Shown here: in pieces, positions 1 through 8,227 of the stretch
Layout: the number at the start of each line of letters is the position of its first letter
Position numbering within the stretch: position 1 is the stretch's first letter
DNA from: Pseudomonadota bacterium
GTDB lineage: Bacteria; Pseudomonadota; Gammaproteobacteria; Burkholderiales; Burkholderiaceae_C
NCBI GenBank assembly: GCA_020161775.1
Contig: JAIUOW010000006.1
Span: 165,240-229,239, forward strand
Length of the DNA: 64,000 nucleotides
Direction: 5' to 3'
Translations under genes and position numbers: made by a program
The notes under the pieces: model-generated
What the model was told of the DNA's origin: nothing
Seen by the model: the letters and a program-made list of their open reading frames with translations, nothing else
Databases searched by the model: none

Positions 1-1863
1 CTCGATCTGGACCTGCTCCTTGCCTGAGTCGCGGGTGGTCTTAACGAGGGCGAGCTTCGCAGTCAGCGCCTTCTGTTCAGCGTCGATTTCCTGCAGGCGC
101 AAGTCACGCTTGCGCTCCACGGCCGTCTGTTCGCTGATCAGCGCCTGCTTGCGCAAGCTGTCCACCGCGTCGAGGCCATCGGCAATCACCAACTGCTCAA
201 GCCGATAAGACGCCTCCACCGACGCGATACGCCGCTCAACCTGTTGATCGCTGTCGCGCGTCTGCGCCTTGTCATAGGCGGCCAGCTGCTGGCGTGTGTC
301 TTTGCTGAGCTGGATCAGGCGCGCGTCACGCTCTTTCTCCAGCGCCACGCGGGCGTCGTTGTCCGTGGTAACGGCGATGCGGTTGGCATAGGACTTGGCG
401 ATATCCACCGCCTGTTCATTGCCCTCACGCAGGATGTCATTGCGCAGCTTGACGTACTTGTTGACCTCTTCCAGAGGCTTGGCGCCAGGGAAAGGGGCAA
501 CCGTGGCCGCCCCGGAAAGGCGGCGGTCCTCCACTGCTTTGCTGCTGCCATCCATCGTAGCCAGCTCACCACGCAGCAGCGCGATCTGCTGGCGCCGCTC
601 TGCAATGGTGCGGGCAATGTTGTCTTGCGCACCCTGGCGGCCAGCGGCGCGCTGCATGGCGGCTTCTGAGCGCCGGTTCGCCTCTTCCAGAGCGTTGATT
701 GTCTGCTCGATGCCTTGGGCGGTCTTGTTGTACGCAGAGGCGGCCGAGCCCACCGCGCTTACCCCGGCAGCAAGACCCAAGAGGATGGCGACGGCTGGAT
801 TGGCCGCCAACGCGGCGCCCACCGCCACCACAGCGCCTGCCACCTTGGCAATACCGGCAGCCAAACCCACAACCGCACCCACGGCCGCAGCACCGCCCAC
901 TGTCCCTGCGATGATGCTGACGGCAGTCTTGTTGGCTTCAACAACCCTGCCGACCGTGTCGATCCCGTCCGCGATCTTGATGACGGCACCGGCCAGGCGT
1001 CCGCTGGCATCGGTGGCCTCGTCAACAGTGCCGATGAAGTTCTGTGTAGCGTTGGTCCACACCTGGGCTGCGCTGCTGATCGTAGGCTTGACCCGAGCGA
1101 ACTCCGCCTCCAGCTTCGGCGCGCTCTTCTCCAAGGCATCCAGAACCGCCAGCGCGCTGATCTTGCCCTCCTGGCCATAGGCACGCAGCTGGCCCACCGT
1201 GATGCCCATGCCATCCGCGATCGCCTGCGCCAGACGCGGGGTCTGCTCCAGGATGGAATTCAGCTCTTCCCCGCGCAGGGTGCCGCTGGCCAGGCCTTGG
1301 CTCAACTGCACCAGCGCGGCAGACTGGCCTTGCGCCGCGCCGCCGCCGATCGCCAGCGCCTGACCCACGGCCTTGCTCACGTTCAGCAGCCTGTCCTGGC
1401 TGTAACCCAGCTGCTGACCGTTCTTGGCCAGCGTGGCGTAGGTGTTGCCCAGCTCGGTCATGGACGTGCGCGTGTCCTGGGCAATGCCGTAGATCTCGCC
1501 GCGCAGCCGGCGCACGGCTGATTCCTGGGCCGTCACCAGCTTTAACCGGCTGTCCAGGGCCGACACCGCATCCATCGCCTGCACCACCTGGCCGGCCCAG
1601 CCCGCGAACAGGCCAACGCCGATCGCGCCGCTGGCGTAGTGCCCCACCTTTTTGACGGCGTCAGCCAGGCGGTCCACGCCGGTGGTGGCGTCACGGGCCT
1701 CGCGGCCAGCGCGGGCCGCCTTGGTGCCCATGCCCTCGATCTTGCGGCCGGTGTCCTCGACCTGGCGGCCGAGTTTGGCCGCTGCGTCGGCGTTCGCGCC
1801 CTGATCCACCACGAACGCCTTACCGTCCGAGGTGATCTTGATGGATATGACGCGTTCTGCCAT
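1..1863 (-). CDS. Tail tape measure protein (partial, runs off left edge)
   Basis: The minus-strand frame from ATG at 1863 stays open to position 1, giving at least 621 residues. It starts MAERVISIKI and contains the tape-measure signature region LNSILEQTPRLAQAIADGMG followed by GQLRAYGQEGKISA (roughly residues 205-245), typical of the TMP_2-like N-terminal domain. A hydrophobic Ala/Gly/Val block at about residues 315-375 is followed by long charged helical sequence suitable for coiled coil. In siphophages this protein sets tail length and helps DNA delivery. It lies directly after the tail chaperone genes, as expected. Confidence 0.92.
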   Translation of the reverse strand, partial: MAERVISIKITSDGKAFVVDQGANADAAAKLGRQVEDTGRKIEGMGTKAARAGREARDATTGVDRLADAVKKVGHYASGAIGVGLFAGWAGQVVQAMDAVSALDSRLKLVTAQESAVRRLRGEIYGIAQDTRTSMTELGNTYATLAKNGQQLGYSQDRLLNVSKAVGQALAIGGGAAQGQSAALVQLSQGLASGTLRGEELNSILEQTPRLAQAIADGMGITVGQLRAYGQEGKISALAVLDALEKSAPKLEAEFARVKPTISSAAQVWTNATQNFIGTVDEATDASGRLAGAVIKIADGIDTVGRVVEANKTAVSIIAGTVGGAAAVGAVVGLAAGIAKVAGAVVAVGAALAANPAVAILLGLAAGVSAVGSAASAYNKTAQGIEQTINALEEANRRSEAAMQRAAGRQGAQDNIARTIAERRQQIALLRGELATMDGSSKAVEDRRLSGAATVAPFPGAKPLEEVNKYVKLRNDILREGNEQAVDIAKSYANRIAVTTDNDARVALEKERDARLIQLSKDTRQQLAAYDKAQTRDSDQQVERRIASVEASYRLEQLVIADGLDAVDSLRKQALISEQTAVERKRDLRLQEIDAEQKALTAKLALVKTTRDSGKEQVQIE

Positions 1864-1883
1864 TTCTAGTTAAACTGCCGTGT

Positions 1884-2051
1884 ATGGGTCTCTTGCTTCA
1901 ACTCGCCTTCACCGTGATCTGCGCCTTGGTCGCCGCCGCGCTGTTGCCTGGGCCTCTGGGTGGGTGGCTTCTGATGGCCGTTGCTGCTCTGCTCCCCATC
2001 GCCTTGCTGGTGGCCGCTGTGCGCGGTGCACTGGGCCTGGCCAAGTCCTGA
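1884..2051 (+). CDS. Small two-helix membrane protein on the strand opposite the tail operon (candidate moron)
   Basis: A 55-residue frame runs from ATG 1884 to TGA 2051 on the plus strand, inside the otherwise unexplained 195-bp gap between the tail chaperone extension and the tape measure gene. It begins MGLLLQLAFTVICALVAAAL and has two strongly hydrophobic segments (about residues 2-22 and 27-48) separated by Pro-Gly-Pro-Leu-Gly-Gly, with a short basic tail. No clear Shine-Dalgarno precedes it. A lone opposite-strand gene in a phage structural operon is the usual layout of a lysogenically expressed moron, so a membrane role such as superinfection exclusion is possible. That function is inference only. 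Confidence 0.5.
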   Translation: MGLLLQLAFTVICALVAAALLPGPLGGWLLMAVAALLPIALLVAAVRGALGLAKS

Positions 2052-2058
2052 CGTTGGG

Positions 2059-2436
2059 TCAGCGGTCGTTCAGGTAGGTCTTGGCCTCGGCCTCCATCAC
2101 CTTCAGCTGCTCGAACAGCTCCCGCGTGCCATTCACCCCCAGCCAGCCCATCACCACTTCCACCTTCTGGTAGTTCAGGCCCTGGTAAAACACCCCGCCT
2201 GAGCCCACCAGCACATCCCACTGCGTCTCCGCACCCCTGAACACCTCCAGCGCGTCCCAGTGCTGCGGCCACACTTCGCAAATCGCCTCGGCCTGGGCCT
2301 GCGCCACCGCATCGGGTGGCACCAGCTGGTCGATGTCGATGCCCAGCGCCTCGCATTGGGCTTGCAGGCTGTGGCTGCTCCGGTCGTTCGCCGCGTTGTC
2401 CGCGCCTAGGAAGTAGTGGCGGACTGCGGCCCGGAG
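2059..2436 (-). CDS. Tail assembly chaperone C-terminal extension, reached by -1 frameshift (DUF1799-like)
   Basis: This -1 frame is open from the slippery site to the TGA at 2059-2061 and supplies 125 residues after the shift. Its C-terminal part (EAICEVWPQHWDALEVFRGA, then the GLNYQKVEVVMGWLGV segment) resembles the DUF1799 family found downstream of tail-tube genes. A GTG at 2322 could also start an 87-residue separate product. With the frameshift the joined protein is about 244 residues (119 + 125), equivalent to lambda G-T. It should act with the shorter product as a chaperone around the tape measure protein, whose gene is next. Confidence 0.8.
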   Translation of the reverse strand, partial: LRAAVRHYFLGADNAANDRSSHSLQAQCEALGIDIDQLVPPDAVAQAQAEAICEVWPQHWDALEVFRGAETQWDVLVGSGGVFYQGLNYQKVEVVMGWLGVNGTRELFEQLKVMEAEAKTYLNDR

Positions 2437-2442
2437 TTTTTT
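2390..2442 (-). promoter_or_regulatory. Programmed -1 ribosomal frameshift signal (slippery heptamer plus stem)
   Basis: On the minus strand the heptamer A AAA AAC (2442-2436) sits exactly in the zero frame of the upstream gene (codons GCA-AAA-AAC). Five bases later a stem can form: GCCGC (2430-2426) pairs with GCGGC (2394-2390), and GTCCGC (2424-2419) pairs with GCGGAC (2403-2398), enclosing a 15-nt loop. Slippery site, spacer and stem match the classical layout of lambda-type G/GT frameshifting. The zero-frame gene stops 30 bases downstream at 2406. Confidence 0.85.
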
Positions 2443-2792
2443 GCGGGCTCCAGCGCCTCGGGTTCCTGCAGGTAGGTGTCCAGGAACTTGCGCACGATCG
2501 CCGCGCGCACGCCGTACACGTCACAGACTTTCTGGACGTTCTCGGGCGTGAAGGGCAGCTTCTGATCGTCGTCGCCAACGACTTCCGGCCCCCAGTCCAG
2601 CAGCACCAGGTCGATCACGCCCTGGTCGTTGATCTGCTTGGCGTTGATCTTGCCGATCAGCTGCTGGACCTCTTCCTGGCCGAGGCGTTTGAACTTGACC
2701 GTGAATTCGACGGCCGGGGCGGCGCCCAGATCGCCGATGACTCGGGTGGAGACTTTTGCCCAGAAGAAGGGCTGCTGTGCGACTTTGAACAT
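2406..2792 (-). CDS. Tail assembly chaperone, short form (lambda G-like)
   Basis: The gene encodes 128 residues beginning MFKVAQQPFFWAKVSTRVIG, directly after the tail tube gene and before the tape measure gene. It is a small soluble protein rich in charged residues with no membrane segment. Its end carries the slippery heptamer that lets a fraction of ribosomes enter the next frame and make the long form. Position, size and frameshift together identify it as the G-type chaperone. I would not assign it from sequence similarity alone. Confidence 0.8.
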   Translation of the reverse strand: MFKVAQQPFFWAKVSTRVIGDLGAAPAVEFTVKFKRLGQEEVQQLIGKINAKQINDQGVIDLVLLDWGPEVVGDDDQKLPFTPENVQKVCDVYGVRAAIVRKFLDTYLQEPEALEPAKNSGPQSATTS

Positions 2793-2837
2793 GGTGCGTG
2801 CGAGTGAGTTAAAGATGGGCGGACGGTGCAGTGGCGA

Positions 2838-3773
2838 TCAGGTGAACACGATCGACCACTCATCGTTGCCGGCCGAGGTGGGCACGTAGCGCGTGGGCAC
2901 GTTGATCATCTGGATGCCGTCCTGGTTGGAATAGGTCGGCTTGCCCAGCTCCAGCGTGCCCGTGGCGTTGAAGGTGATGATGTTGCCGGCCGTCGTGCCA
3001 TGCACGAGCGCCAGGTTGCCCAGCGTCTTGTCCTTCGCGGTACCCACCCAGTTTTTGGTGGCGATGGCCGTGTTCTCGAACACCAGGGAGCCCGCCGACT
3101 TGCGGTCCACGATCTCAACCGTGTCCACGCCCGTCAGGTCGCGCTTGACCACCTGGTTGCCGAAGTCCAGGTCATAGTGGCTCATGGCCACGGCCACACC
3201 GTGCACCGTGCACGTCGTGTTGGCCTTGTTCACTGCCACCGGCTTGACCCAGCCCGTCAGCGTCACCGCAGGCAGCGGGGTGTCAGTCAATGGCACGAAC
3301 AGACCCATGAACTCGAACTGGAACACCGGCTTGCCCTTGGCGTCCAGCACGGGTTTGCAGTTGCCGCGCACGCCCGGCATGATGTGGTTGATTCCGTCAA
3401 TGTTGCAGTACAGGCTGGCCGACTCCAGCGCTTCGGTGATCGGCAGCACGGTGACGCTGGTGTCAGCCACCACGGTCAACGAGGTTGCGCAGGCGCGCAG
3501 CAGGGGCGAGTACTTCGGCGCAACGCCGGCCGTTCCACTGCCCGCCATTTCCACATTGAAGCGCAGCCGTGCATAGCTGGTCGCTTCAATGGCGCCCATA
3601 TTGCCGAAGTAGGGCTGCACGTTGTTGCGCTCGACTTCTTCGCCATCCAGCGGCGTCACTTCCACGTCATGCACCACCATCGCGTTGGCGGCACCAGTGG
3701 GTACAGAGTCAGTCGCGTAGACCGTCTCCATCTTGGCCAACAGGGCCAGTTTGCGGAACTTCTTCGATGCCAT
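2838..3773 (-). CDS. Major tail tube protein
   Basis: The 311-residue product starts MASKKFRKLALLAKMETVYA and has a beta-rich composition (many Val, Thr, Gly) with no membrane segment. The N-terminal pattern with 'TDSVPTGAANAMVVHDVEVT' and the mid region 'GLFVPLTDTPLP' fit the tube proteins of Mu-like siphophages. It sits between the tail-completion genes and the tail chaperone pair, the normal tube position. A purine-rich stretch (AAAGGAGCC) precedes its ATG. The protein is expected to form the hexameric rings of the non-contractile tail. Confidence 0.82.
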   Translation of the reverse strand: MASKKFRKLALLAKMETVYATDSVPTGAANAMVVHDVEVTPLDGEEVERNNVQPYFGNMGAIEATSYARLRFNVEMAGSGTAGVAPKYSPLLRACATSLTVVADTSVTVLPITEALESASLYCNIDGINHIMPGVRGNCKPVLDAKGKPVFQFEFMGLFVPLTDTPLPAVTLTGWVKPVAVNKANTTCTVHGVAVAMSHYDLDFGNQVVKRDLTGVDTVEIVDRKSAGSLVFENTAIATKNWVGTAKDKTLGNLALVHGTTAGNIITFNATGTLELGKPTYSNQDGIQMINVPTRYVPTSAGNDEWSIVFT

Positions 3774-3799
3774 GCTGTGGCTCCTTTAGATGTGATGGC

Positions 3800-4051
3800 T
3801 CAGGTGGGCAGCGGCTTGCCGTCGTCGCCGATCGGCACCCGCTTGCCATTGACCAGGGCGAACATGCCGCCGTGGCCGTGGAACTTGTCGCGCGGCACGG
3901 GCGGGTTCTTGGGCGGCGGCGTGAACGCGGGCTCGGGCTTTTTCTCAACGGCTGCGGGTGCAGCTGCAGGCGACGGTGCCGGGGCCTGGGCGGCTGCGGC
4001 ATCGACAGCGCCAACGGTGGCTACGGCTTCAGTGGTGGGTGCGGGCTTCAT
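3800..4051 (-). CDS. Small Ala/Pro-rich phage protein of unknown function
   Basis: The start at 4051 (83 residues, MKPAPTTEAV) is preferred because GGAG lies six bases upstream; an in-frame ATG at 4063 is possible. The N-terminal half is a low-complexity Ala/Pro linker with the KKPEP and FTPPPKNPPVP segments. The C-terminal 25 residues form a compact motif (GMFALVNGKRVPIGDDGKPLP). The start codon overlaps the stop of the preceding gene as ATGA, so the two are translationally coupled. It lies between the tail terminator candidate and the tube gene. The function is unknown. Confidence 0.6.
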   Translation of the reverse strand: MKPAPTTEAVATVGAVDAAAAQAPAPSPAAAPAAVEKKPEPAFTPPPKNPPVPRDKFHGHGGMFALVNGKRVPIGDDGKPLPT

Positions 4052-4521
4052 AGGTAGCTCCATGTCTTCAGTTGCAAAAGGGCGCTGTGGCAGAGCACAC
4101 CGCAGAACATCACGGGCGCGGCGTCAATCACCTGGACGCCGTCTTCGCCGTCTTCGACGCTGTTGGCCTCGCAAACGCCGTCCAGGGTCGGATCAGCACG
4201 CACCACGGCGCGGTATGCCTCGATCAGCTCATCAAAGCGCAGCTCGCTCTCGTCCGCGTCGTTGAACGTCATGTAGCCGCGCCACTGCCAGGTGTGCACA
4301 ACCATCACCGTGCCGGTGCTGACCGTGCTCTCTTGTGTGGCCGTGCGGCGCAGCCACCAGCCGCGTACCTGTTTGTCTTCCCCTTCGGGGGTACACACAA
4401 ACAGCTCGCGGAACTTCCCTTCCTCGCGCGTGTAGCGCTCGCGGTCGTGCACGATGCCAATGCCAGGGACGCCGGTCATTTGCGCCACCACGGCCGCGCG
4501 GATCTCCGCCAGGGTGCTCAT
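4048..4521 (-). CDS. Tail terminator / tail completion protein (Mu gp37-like by position)
   Basis: The 157-residue protein begins MSTLAEIRAAVVAQMTGVPG and contains a Trp-rich centre (VHTWQWRGYMTFND). It follows the HK97-gp10-like gene and precedes the tube gene, the usual place of the tail terminator in Mu-like and lambda-like tail clusters. The start overlaps the preceding stop (TGAGCATGA region at 4518-4521), indicating tight coupling. No membrane or signal sequence is present. The assignment rests on order and size more than on motif. Confidence 0.6.
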   Translation of the reverse strand: MSTLAEIRAAVVAQMTGVPGIGIVHDRERYTREEGKFRELFVCTPEGEDKQVRGWWLRRTATQESTVSTGTVMVVHTWQWRGYMTFNDADESELRFDELIEAYRAVVRADPTLDGVCEANSVEDGEDGVQVIDAAPVMFCGVLCHSALLQLKTWSYL

Positions 4522-5012
4522 GCGCCACCTCCGGCCATGCGCGCCGTCAGGCGGTCTGCAGCAGCTTCAAAGATGCGGCCGATCGGCCCCTGCAAGCGGT
4601 CCAGCGTCTTGGCGAAGATGCGCTGGGCCGGCGTACCCTTGACCGCGATCTTTCGGGCGATCAGGAAGGCAACGCCGGGCGCCCGCTTGGCATCCACGCC
4701 CAGCACCTCACGCACCCACGGCACCAGGGCGGCCACCGGCGGCATATGCGGCTTGGTGCCCAGCTCCACGAACAGGGCGGCTGGCTGGGTGCTGCCCGTC
4801 ACGCCCAACACGCCGGCCGGGGTGCTGTACACGTCGCTGGTGACGCTTCCGGCAGTCAGGCCCGTGGCGCCGCGGGGCATGGCGTCTTTAACTTCGCGCT
4901 CATACAGCAGCGTCGCCTCAGTCATCGCAGCCGTCAGCTCGGCCTGAGCCATCGCGGGCGCCTCGCGCCAGGCGCGCGCCAGCGTATGCAGGGCTTGGGC
5001 GCTGATGCTCAC
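4518..5012 (-). CDS. HK97 gp10-like tail completion protein
   Basis: The 164-residue protein has the pattern of the gp10/virion morphogenesis family: an N-terminal helix, then YEREVKDAMPRGATGLTAGS (cleft with charged residues), a beta segment, and FVELGTKPHMPPVAALVPWV. The 'ELGTKPHMPP' motif closely matches the family's conserved 'E.GT..H.PP.P.L.P.' signature. It overlaps both neighbours by a few bases. Members act at the head-tail joint during tail completion. Confidence 0.78.
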   Translation of the reverse strand: MSISAQALHTLARAWREAPAMAQAELTAAMTEATLLYEREVKDAMPRGATGLTAGSVTSDVYSTPAGVLGVTGSTQPAALFVELGTKPHMPPVAALVPWVREVLGVDAKRAPGVAFLIARKIAVKGTPAQRIFAKTLDRLQGPIGRIFEAAADRLTARMAGGGA

Positions 5013-5710
5013 AGCACACCCCGCGTCAGGCTGTTGCGCGTGCGACCAGGCCAGGCTGACACGCTGGCGGCTGCATCACCGCCGCTGCCACCAGCCGAGC
5101 CGCCAGACTTGTCCGCAAGCGGGTCCACCTTACCGATGCCGGCAAAGTAGGCGGCGCGGCACTCCTTGGCCCGGTACGAGTAGTTGCGCGCACGGCTTTC
5201 GGTGTTCGATTGATCGGCGCTAATCGACGCGTCCCGCTCGCCGCTGTACTTCGCCGCCAGCTGCTTGAGCAGCACATGCGCCGCGTAACTGGCCACCGCC
5301 TCACGATGCACGGCCGGGATGGTGTCAGCAGGGGTTTCGCCGCCCACCAGAAGGTGCGGCGCGGCATAGGTAACCCGCACCACGGCGCCGATGCCCAGGG
5401 CGTAGGGCACAGCCAGGCGCTGGCCGAGGGCCGTGTCCACGTACAAGGCCATGTCGATCAGCTCCAGGGGCTGGCGGCCGATGGGGTATTCCGCCTGCCT
5501 GATCCACGCGCCATCCACCCAGCCCTCGGGCAGCGGGCCGTAGTAGCCCGTGGCCACCCAGGTCACATCCTCGGTCAGATCACGCTCCACGTCCTGGCTG
5601 TAGCGCAGACGTGCCAGCTCGATCGCGGTGTCGCGGTCGGTGGTGGCAATGGCGCCGCTTTCGTCGCGCACCATCTGGGTCACCAGGGTCTGATAGTCAG
5701 CCAGGGCCAT
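5009..5710 (-). CDS. Head-tail connector / adaptor protein (putative)
   Basis: The product has 233 residues, starting MALADYQTLVTQMVRDESGA. The first 150 residues look like a compact helical adaptor with the TDRDTAIELARLRYSQDVER and HREAVASYAAHVLLKQLAAK helices; the C-terminus is a Gly/Ser/Ala-rich tail. It lies between the capsid gene and the gp10-like gene, where adaptor/connector genes are found. The function is inferred from gene order; a phage structural role is likely. Confidence 0.55.
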   Translation of the reverse strand: MALADYQTLVTQMVRDESGAIATTDRDTAIELARLRYSQDVERDLTEDVTWVATGYYGPLPEGWVDGAWIRQAEYPIGRQPLELIDMALYVDTALGQRLAVPYALGIGAVVRVTYAAPHLLVGGETPADTIPAVHREAVASYAAHVLLKQLAAKYSGERDASISADQSNTESRARNYSYRAKECRAAYFAGIGKVDPLADKSGGSAGGSGGDAAASVSAWPGRTRNSLTRGVL

Positions 5711-5735
5711 GATCGTGTGGGTCTTTAACTTGGGT

Positions 5736-5806
5736 GGGTTTCACAAGGGCACGGGGCAGTGGCCTTGTGAAACCCGCCCCGTTGCCGGGGCGGGAGTAGC
5801 TTTTTT
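5736..5806. terminator. Overlapping inverted repeats between capsid and connector genes
   Basis: A 13-bp inverted repeat (GGGTTTCACAAGG at 5736-5748 and its complement at 5763-5775) overlaps a 9-bp hairpin (5773-5781 with 5786-5794). On the plus strand the second hairpin is followed by a six-T run at 5801-5806, so it reads as a plus-strand terminator. On the minus strand it could be a processing or attenuation structure after the highly expressed capsid gene. The 5711-5850 gap holds no convincing gene. Confidence 0.5.
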
Positions 5807-5850
5807 GCGGGAGCCACCCGCGCCGCGCCAGGTGTGCGCTGTGAATCTGG

Positions 5851-8220
5851 TTACGCGACCACCGCCTTGGTGGCGCAGCGCCAGTCGGCGACGGCGCCGC
5901 CATAGACGTGGCGGATCTTGTAGGTCAGCTTGTCGGCCGAGAACATGGAGCCCTGGTTGGGCGCGTCCTGCACGAACAGCTCGGGCTCTTCGCGGCCGTC
6001 CAGGAAGCCGATCTCGATGCCGGGGATGTCCATCGGGTCGGCAACCGTGCACCAGTCGTTCGCGTCGGTCCAGTACCACACCGGGATGATGTTCATCGTC
6101 ATGGCCTGGATGAACGTCTTCTCGTTGTTGGTGGACAGCTTGAACAGGTTGACGGCCGTCTCCTGCAGGTCCACCGGCACCACCAGGTTCTTCGGCGCGA
6201 TGCCGATGCGATCCGCGCTGGACAGCTCGGTCTGCTTCAGCATCAACAGCCGGTGGGCCGCCAGGGTGGTGGCGTCAAGCGCCGCCGTCAGCAGGTTGGC
6301 GTGGTCAGCGTGGAAGAACGCCTTGGTGTCGTAGATCGTCGGGTTGGACCGCAGGAAGTCAAACACGAACTTGGCCAGCGTGCGCTTGGCAGCGCGCGCC
6401 AGTTTGATCGGCACGCGACGAACGACGCCAGCGTCGTCGTTCTTGATCATTTCCAGCGTGATGGTTTCCAGACCACCGCGCTTGGTCACACCGTAGGTGG
6501 CCTTTTCGTCGGTCGGACTGGTCAGGGCCGTGTAGTCAGCGGACTCGTTGACGGCCGGCAGGTCGCCATAGCCGCCAAAGCGCGTGCGCTCCTGCGTGCG
6601 GAAATCGGACACCGGAACCACACTGGCAATCTGGCGCCAGCCGTCAAAGTCCACCGCAGCACGGTAGTCGGCCAACATGCGGCGCGTGATGCTGTTGCCC
6701 AGCACGTCGTCAAAGGTGCTGGAGCCCAGCGCCTCGCGCATGCGGCTTTGATCGCAGTCACGCATGCGGCCAGTGACAAGGCGGTCGCCCGTGATTTCCA
6801 CATAGGCTTCCTTGATCGACTGCACGCGGCCGTGGTCCTTGTGCGCCGGGTCAAAGAAAGCGTCCAGCATGTCCGCCACCACGAGGGTCTTGTCGCCCAC
6901 GACGATGGAGCCCTCGCCGAACATGGGCACGCGCACGGTGCCGCTTTCGGTGAAGCGGCCCAGGTAATCACCCTCGGCCTTGATGGCGGCCGTCACGTCG
7001 GCTTCGACAAAACGCTCACGGCCGGCGAAATCAGCCTGCAGGCGGTCCTTGGCGGGCTGGGGCAGCTTGCTCGCTGCGATCGTGAGGCTGGCCGCCTGGC
7101 GCGTCTGGAACATGGCCAGGTCGGCACGCGTCAGCGGCGTGTTGTCGCCCGCGGCCTCGGCCACGCGCGTCTGACCGGTCGGCGGTACCAGCGGACCGCA
7201 GACCGATTCATGCAGGTTCACGACTTCGTCGTCGGTGATCGACGCCAGGTTGATGGCGGCGTGCTTGGCCGGGTCTTTGGCCTTGATGGCCTCCAGCATG
7301 CGTTGCTTCCACAGGGGCATAGTGGGTTCTCCTTGGGGGGTGATGTCTTCGGCGGCGGCTTCGGTCAGACGATCCAGGCCGCCACCAGCGCCCGGCTCGA
7401 CAATCAGGTCAACGCTGGCCACCTTGATGAACTGCGTCGCTTCGCGCACGGCCTTGCCGCCGCGCGTGGTCTTCTTGGTCTTGGCACAGGCGTCGATCGA
7501 CAGGCCCAGCAAATCCTGCATGCCGCGCTTGACGGCCTCGGTCATCTTCTTGACGACGGCGTCTTCGGGGTCCAGGGGCTTGAAGGTGCCGACCAGGCGG
7601 CCGGTGTCGGGCGTTGCGCCCTCCACGAACCGCACGCCGTAGATGCCGCCGATCAGGTTGCGCACGTCCTTGCCGCCGCCCTTGAGGTGCTCGGCGTCCG
7701 GCTTGACCAGCACGCGCACGCCCTCGAAAAGCTGTACGGCGCCCTTCAGCGCGGCATCCGGGTAATAGTTGCCGTTCAGGCTGGCGCCAGCGCGCACAAC
7801 CGTCACCTGAATCGCGCCCGAGCCGTCCGCGGCCTCGACGAAGTTTTCCTCGGCGGCTTCCTTGACGCGTGTGGTGGACTTCACCGGCGCGAACGTCGTC
7901 ACGACCTGGACGGGGTTGGCCAGCACCATCGTTTCGGTGCCGTTCACATCCTGCAGGTTGAAGCTGTACTGCCAGTGCTTGCCGTCCAGCTCGACCACGA
8001 TGCGGTCGCTGTACATGGCCGTGAGGCTCACGTAGCGGCGTTCGCCCGGCAGCTTGCCGGCGTTCACGACGGCGTCCACGGCGCCACGCGCCATGTCGAT
8101 CAGCGCGCGGAAGTCACGCTCGGGCGTGCTGGCGGCTTCGCGCATGGCCATCTCGACGGCATCGCGCGTCTGCAGGCCACCACTGGCAACCAGCGCAGCA
8201 AGAAGTGCGGCGTACTTCAT
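5851..8220 (-). CDS. Prohead protease / scaffold / major capsid fusion protein
   Basis: The single 789-residue frame combines what is normally two or three genes. The N-terminal part (about residues 100-290, from 'GAIQVTVVRAGASLNG' through 'LLGLSIDACAKTKK') resembles Mu-like protease/scaffold proteins. An Ala/Glu-rich helical linker follows (about 290-420). The C-terminal part, from about residue 450 to the end, has the features of a Mu-like/HK97-fold major capsid protein (ADYRAAVDFDGWRQIASVVP, FHADHANLLTAALDATTLAA, near-terminal KIRHVYGGAVADWRCATKAVVA). Maturation cleavage would have to release the coat protein. No internal frameshift is visible. The gene lies between the small gene at 8228 and the connector. 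Confidence 0.82.
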   Translation of the reverse strand: MKYAALLAALVASGGLQTRDAVEMAMREAASTPERDFRALIDMARGAVDAVVNAGKLPGERRYVSLTAMYSDRIVVELDGKHWQYSFNLQDVNGTETMVLANPVQVVTTFAPVKSTTRVKEAAEENFVEAADGSGAIQVTVVRAGASLNGNYYPDAALKGAVQLFEGVRVLVKPDAEHLKGGGKDVRNLIGGIYGVRFVEGATPDTGRLVGTFKPLDPEDAVVKKMTEAVKRGMQDLLGLSIDACAKTKKTTRGGKAVREATQFIKVASVDLIVEPGAGGGLDRLTEAAAEDITPQGEPTMPLWKQRMLEAIKAKDPAKHAAINLASITDDEVVNLHESVCGPLVPPTGQTRVAEAAGDNTPLTRADLAMFQTRQAASLTIAASKLPQPAKDRLQADFAGRERFVEADVTAAIKAEGDYLGRFTESGTVRVPMFGEGSIVVGDKTLVVADMLDAFFDPAHKDHGRVQSIKEAYVEITGDRLVTGRMRDCDQSRMREALGSSTFDDVLGNSITRRMLADYRAAVDFDGWRQIASVVPVSDFRTQERTRFGGYGDLPAVNESADYTALTSPTDEKATYGVTKRGGLETITLEMIKNDDAGVVRRVPIKLARAAKRTLAKFVFDFLRSNPTIYDTKAFFHADHANLLTAALDATTLAAHRLLMLKQTELSSADRIGIAPKNLVVPVDLQETAVNLFKLSTNNEKTFIQAMTMNIIPVWYWTDANDWCTVADPMDIPGIEIGFLDGREEPELFVQDAPNQGSMFSADKLTYKIRHVYGGAVADWRCATKAVVA

Positions 8221-8227
8221 GGGCCGA

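Noticed and set aside
2826-4265. 479-codon plus-strand frame opposite the tail tube gene
   Set aside because: It is antisense to well supported tail genes, has His/Arg/Gln-rich composition and matches no family. It is a GC-rich shadow frame.
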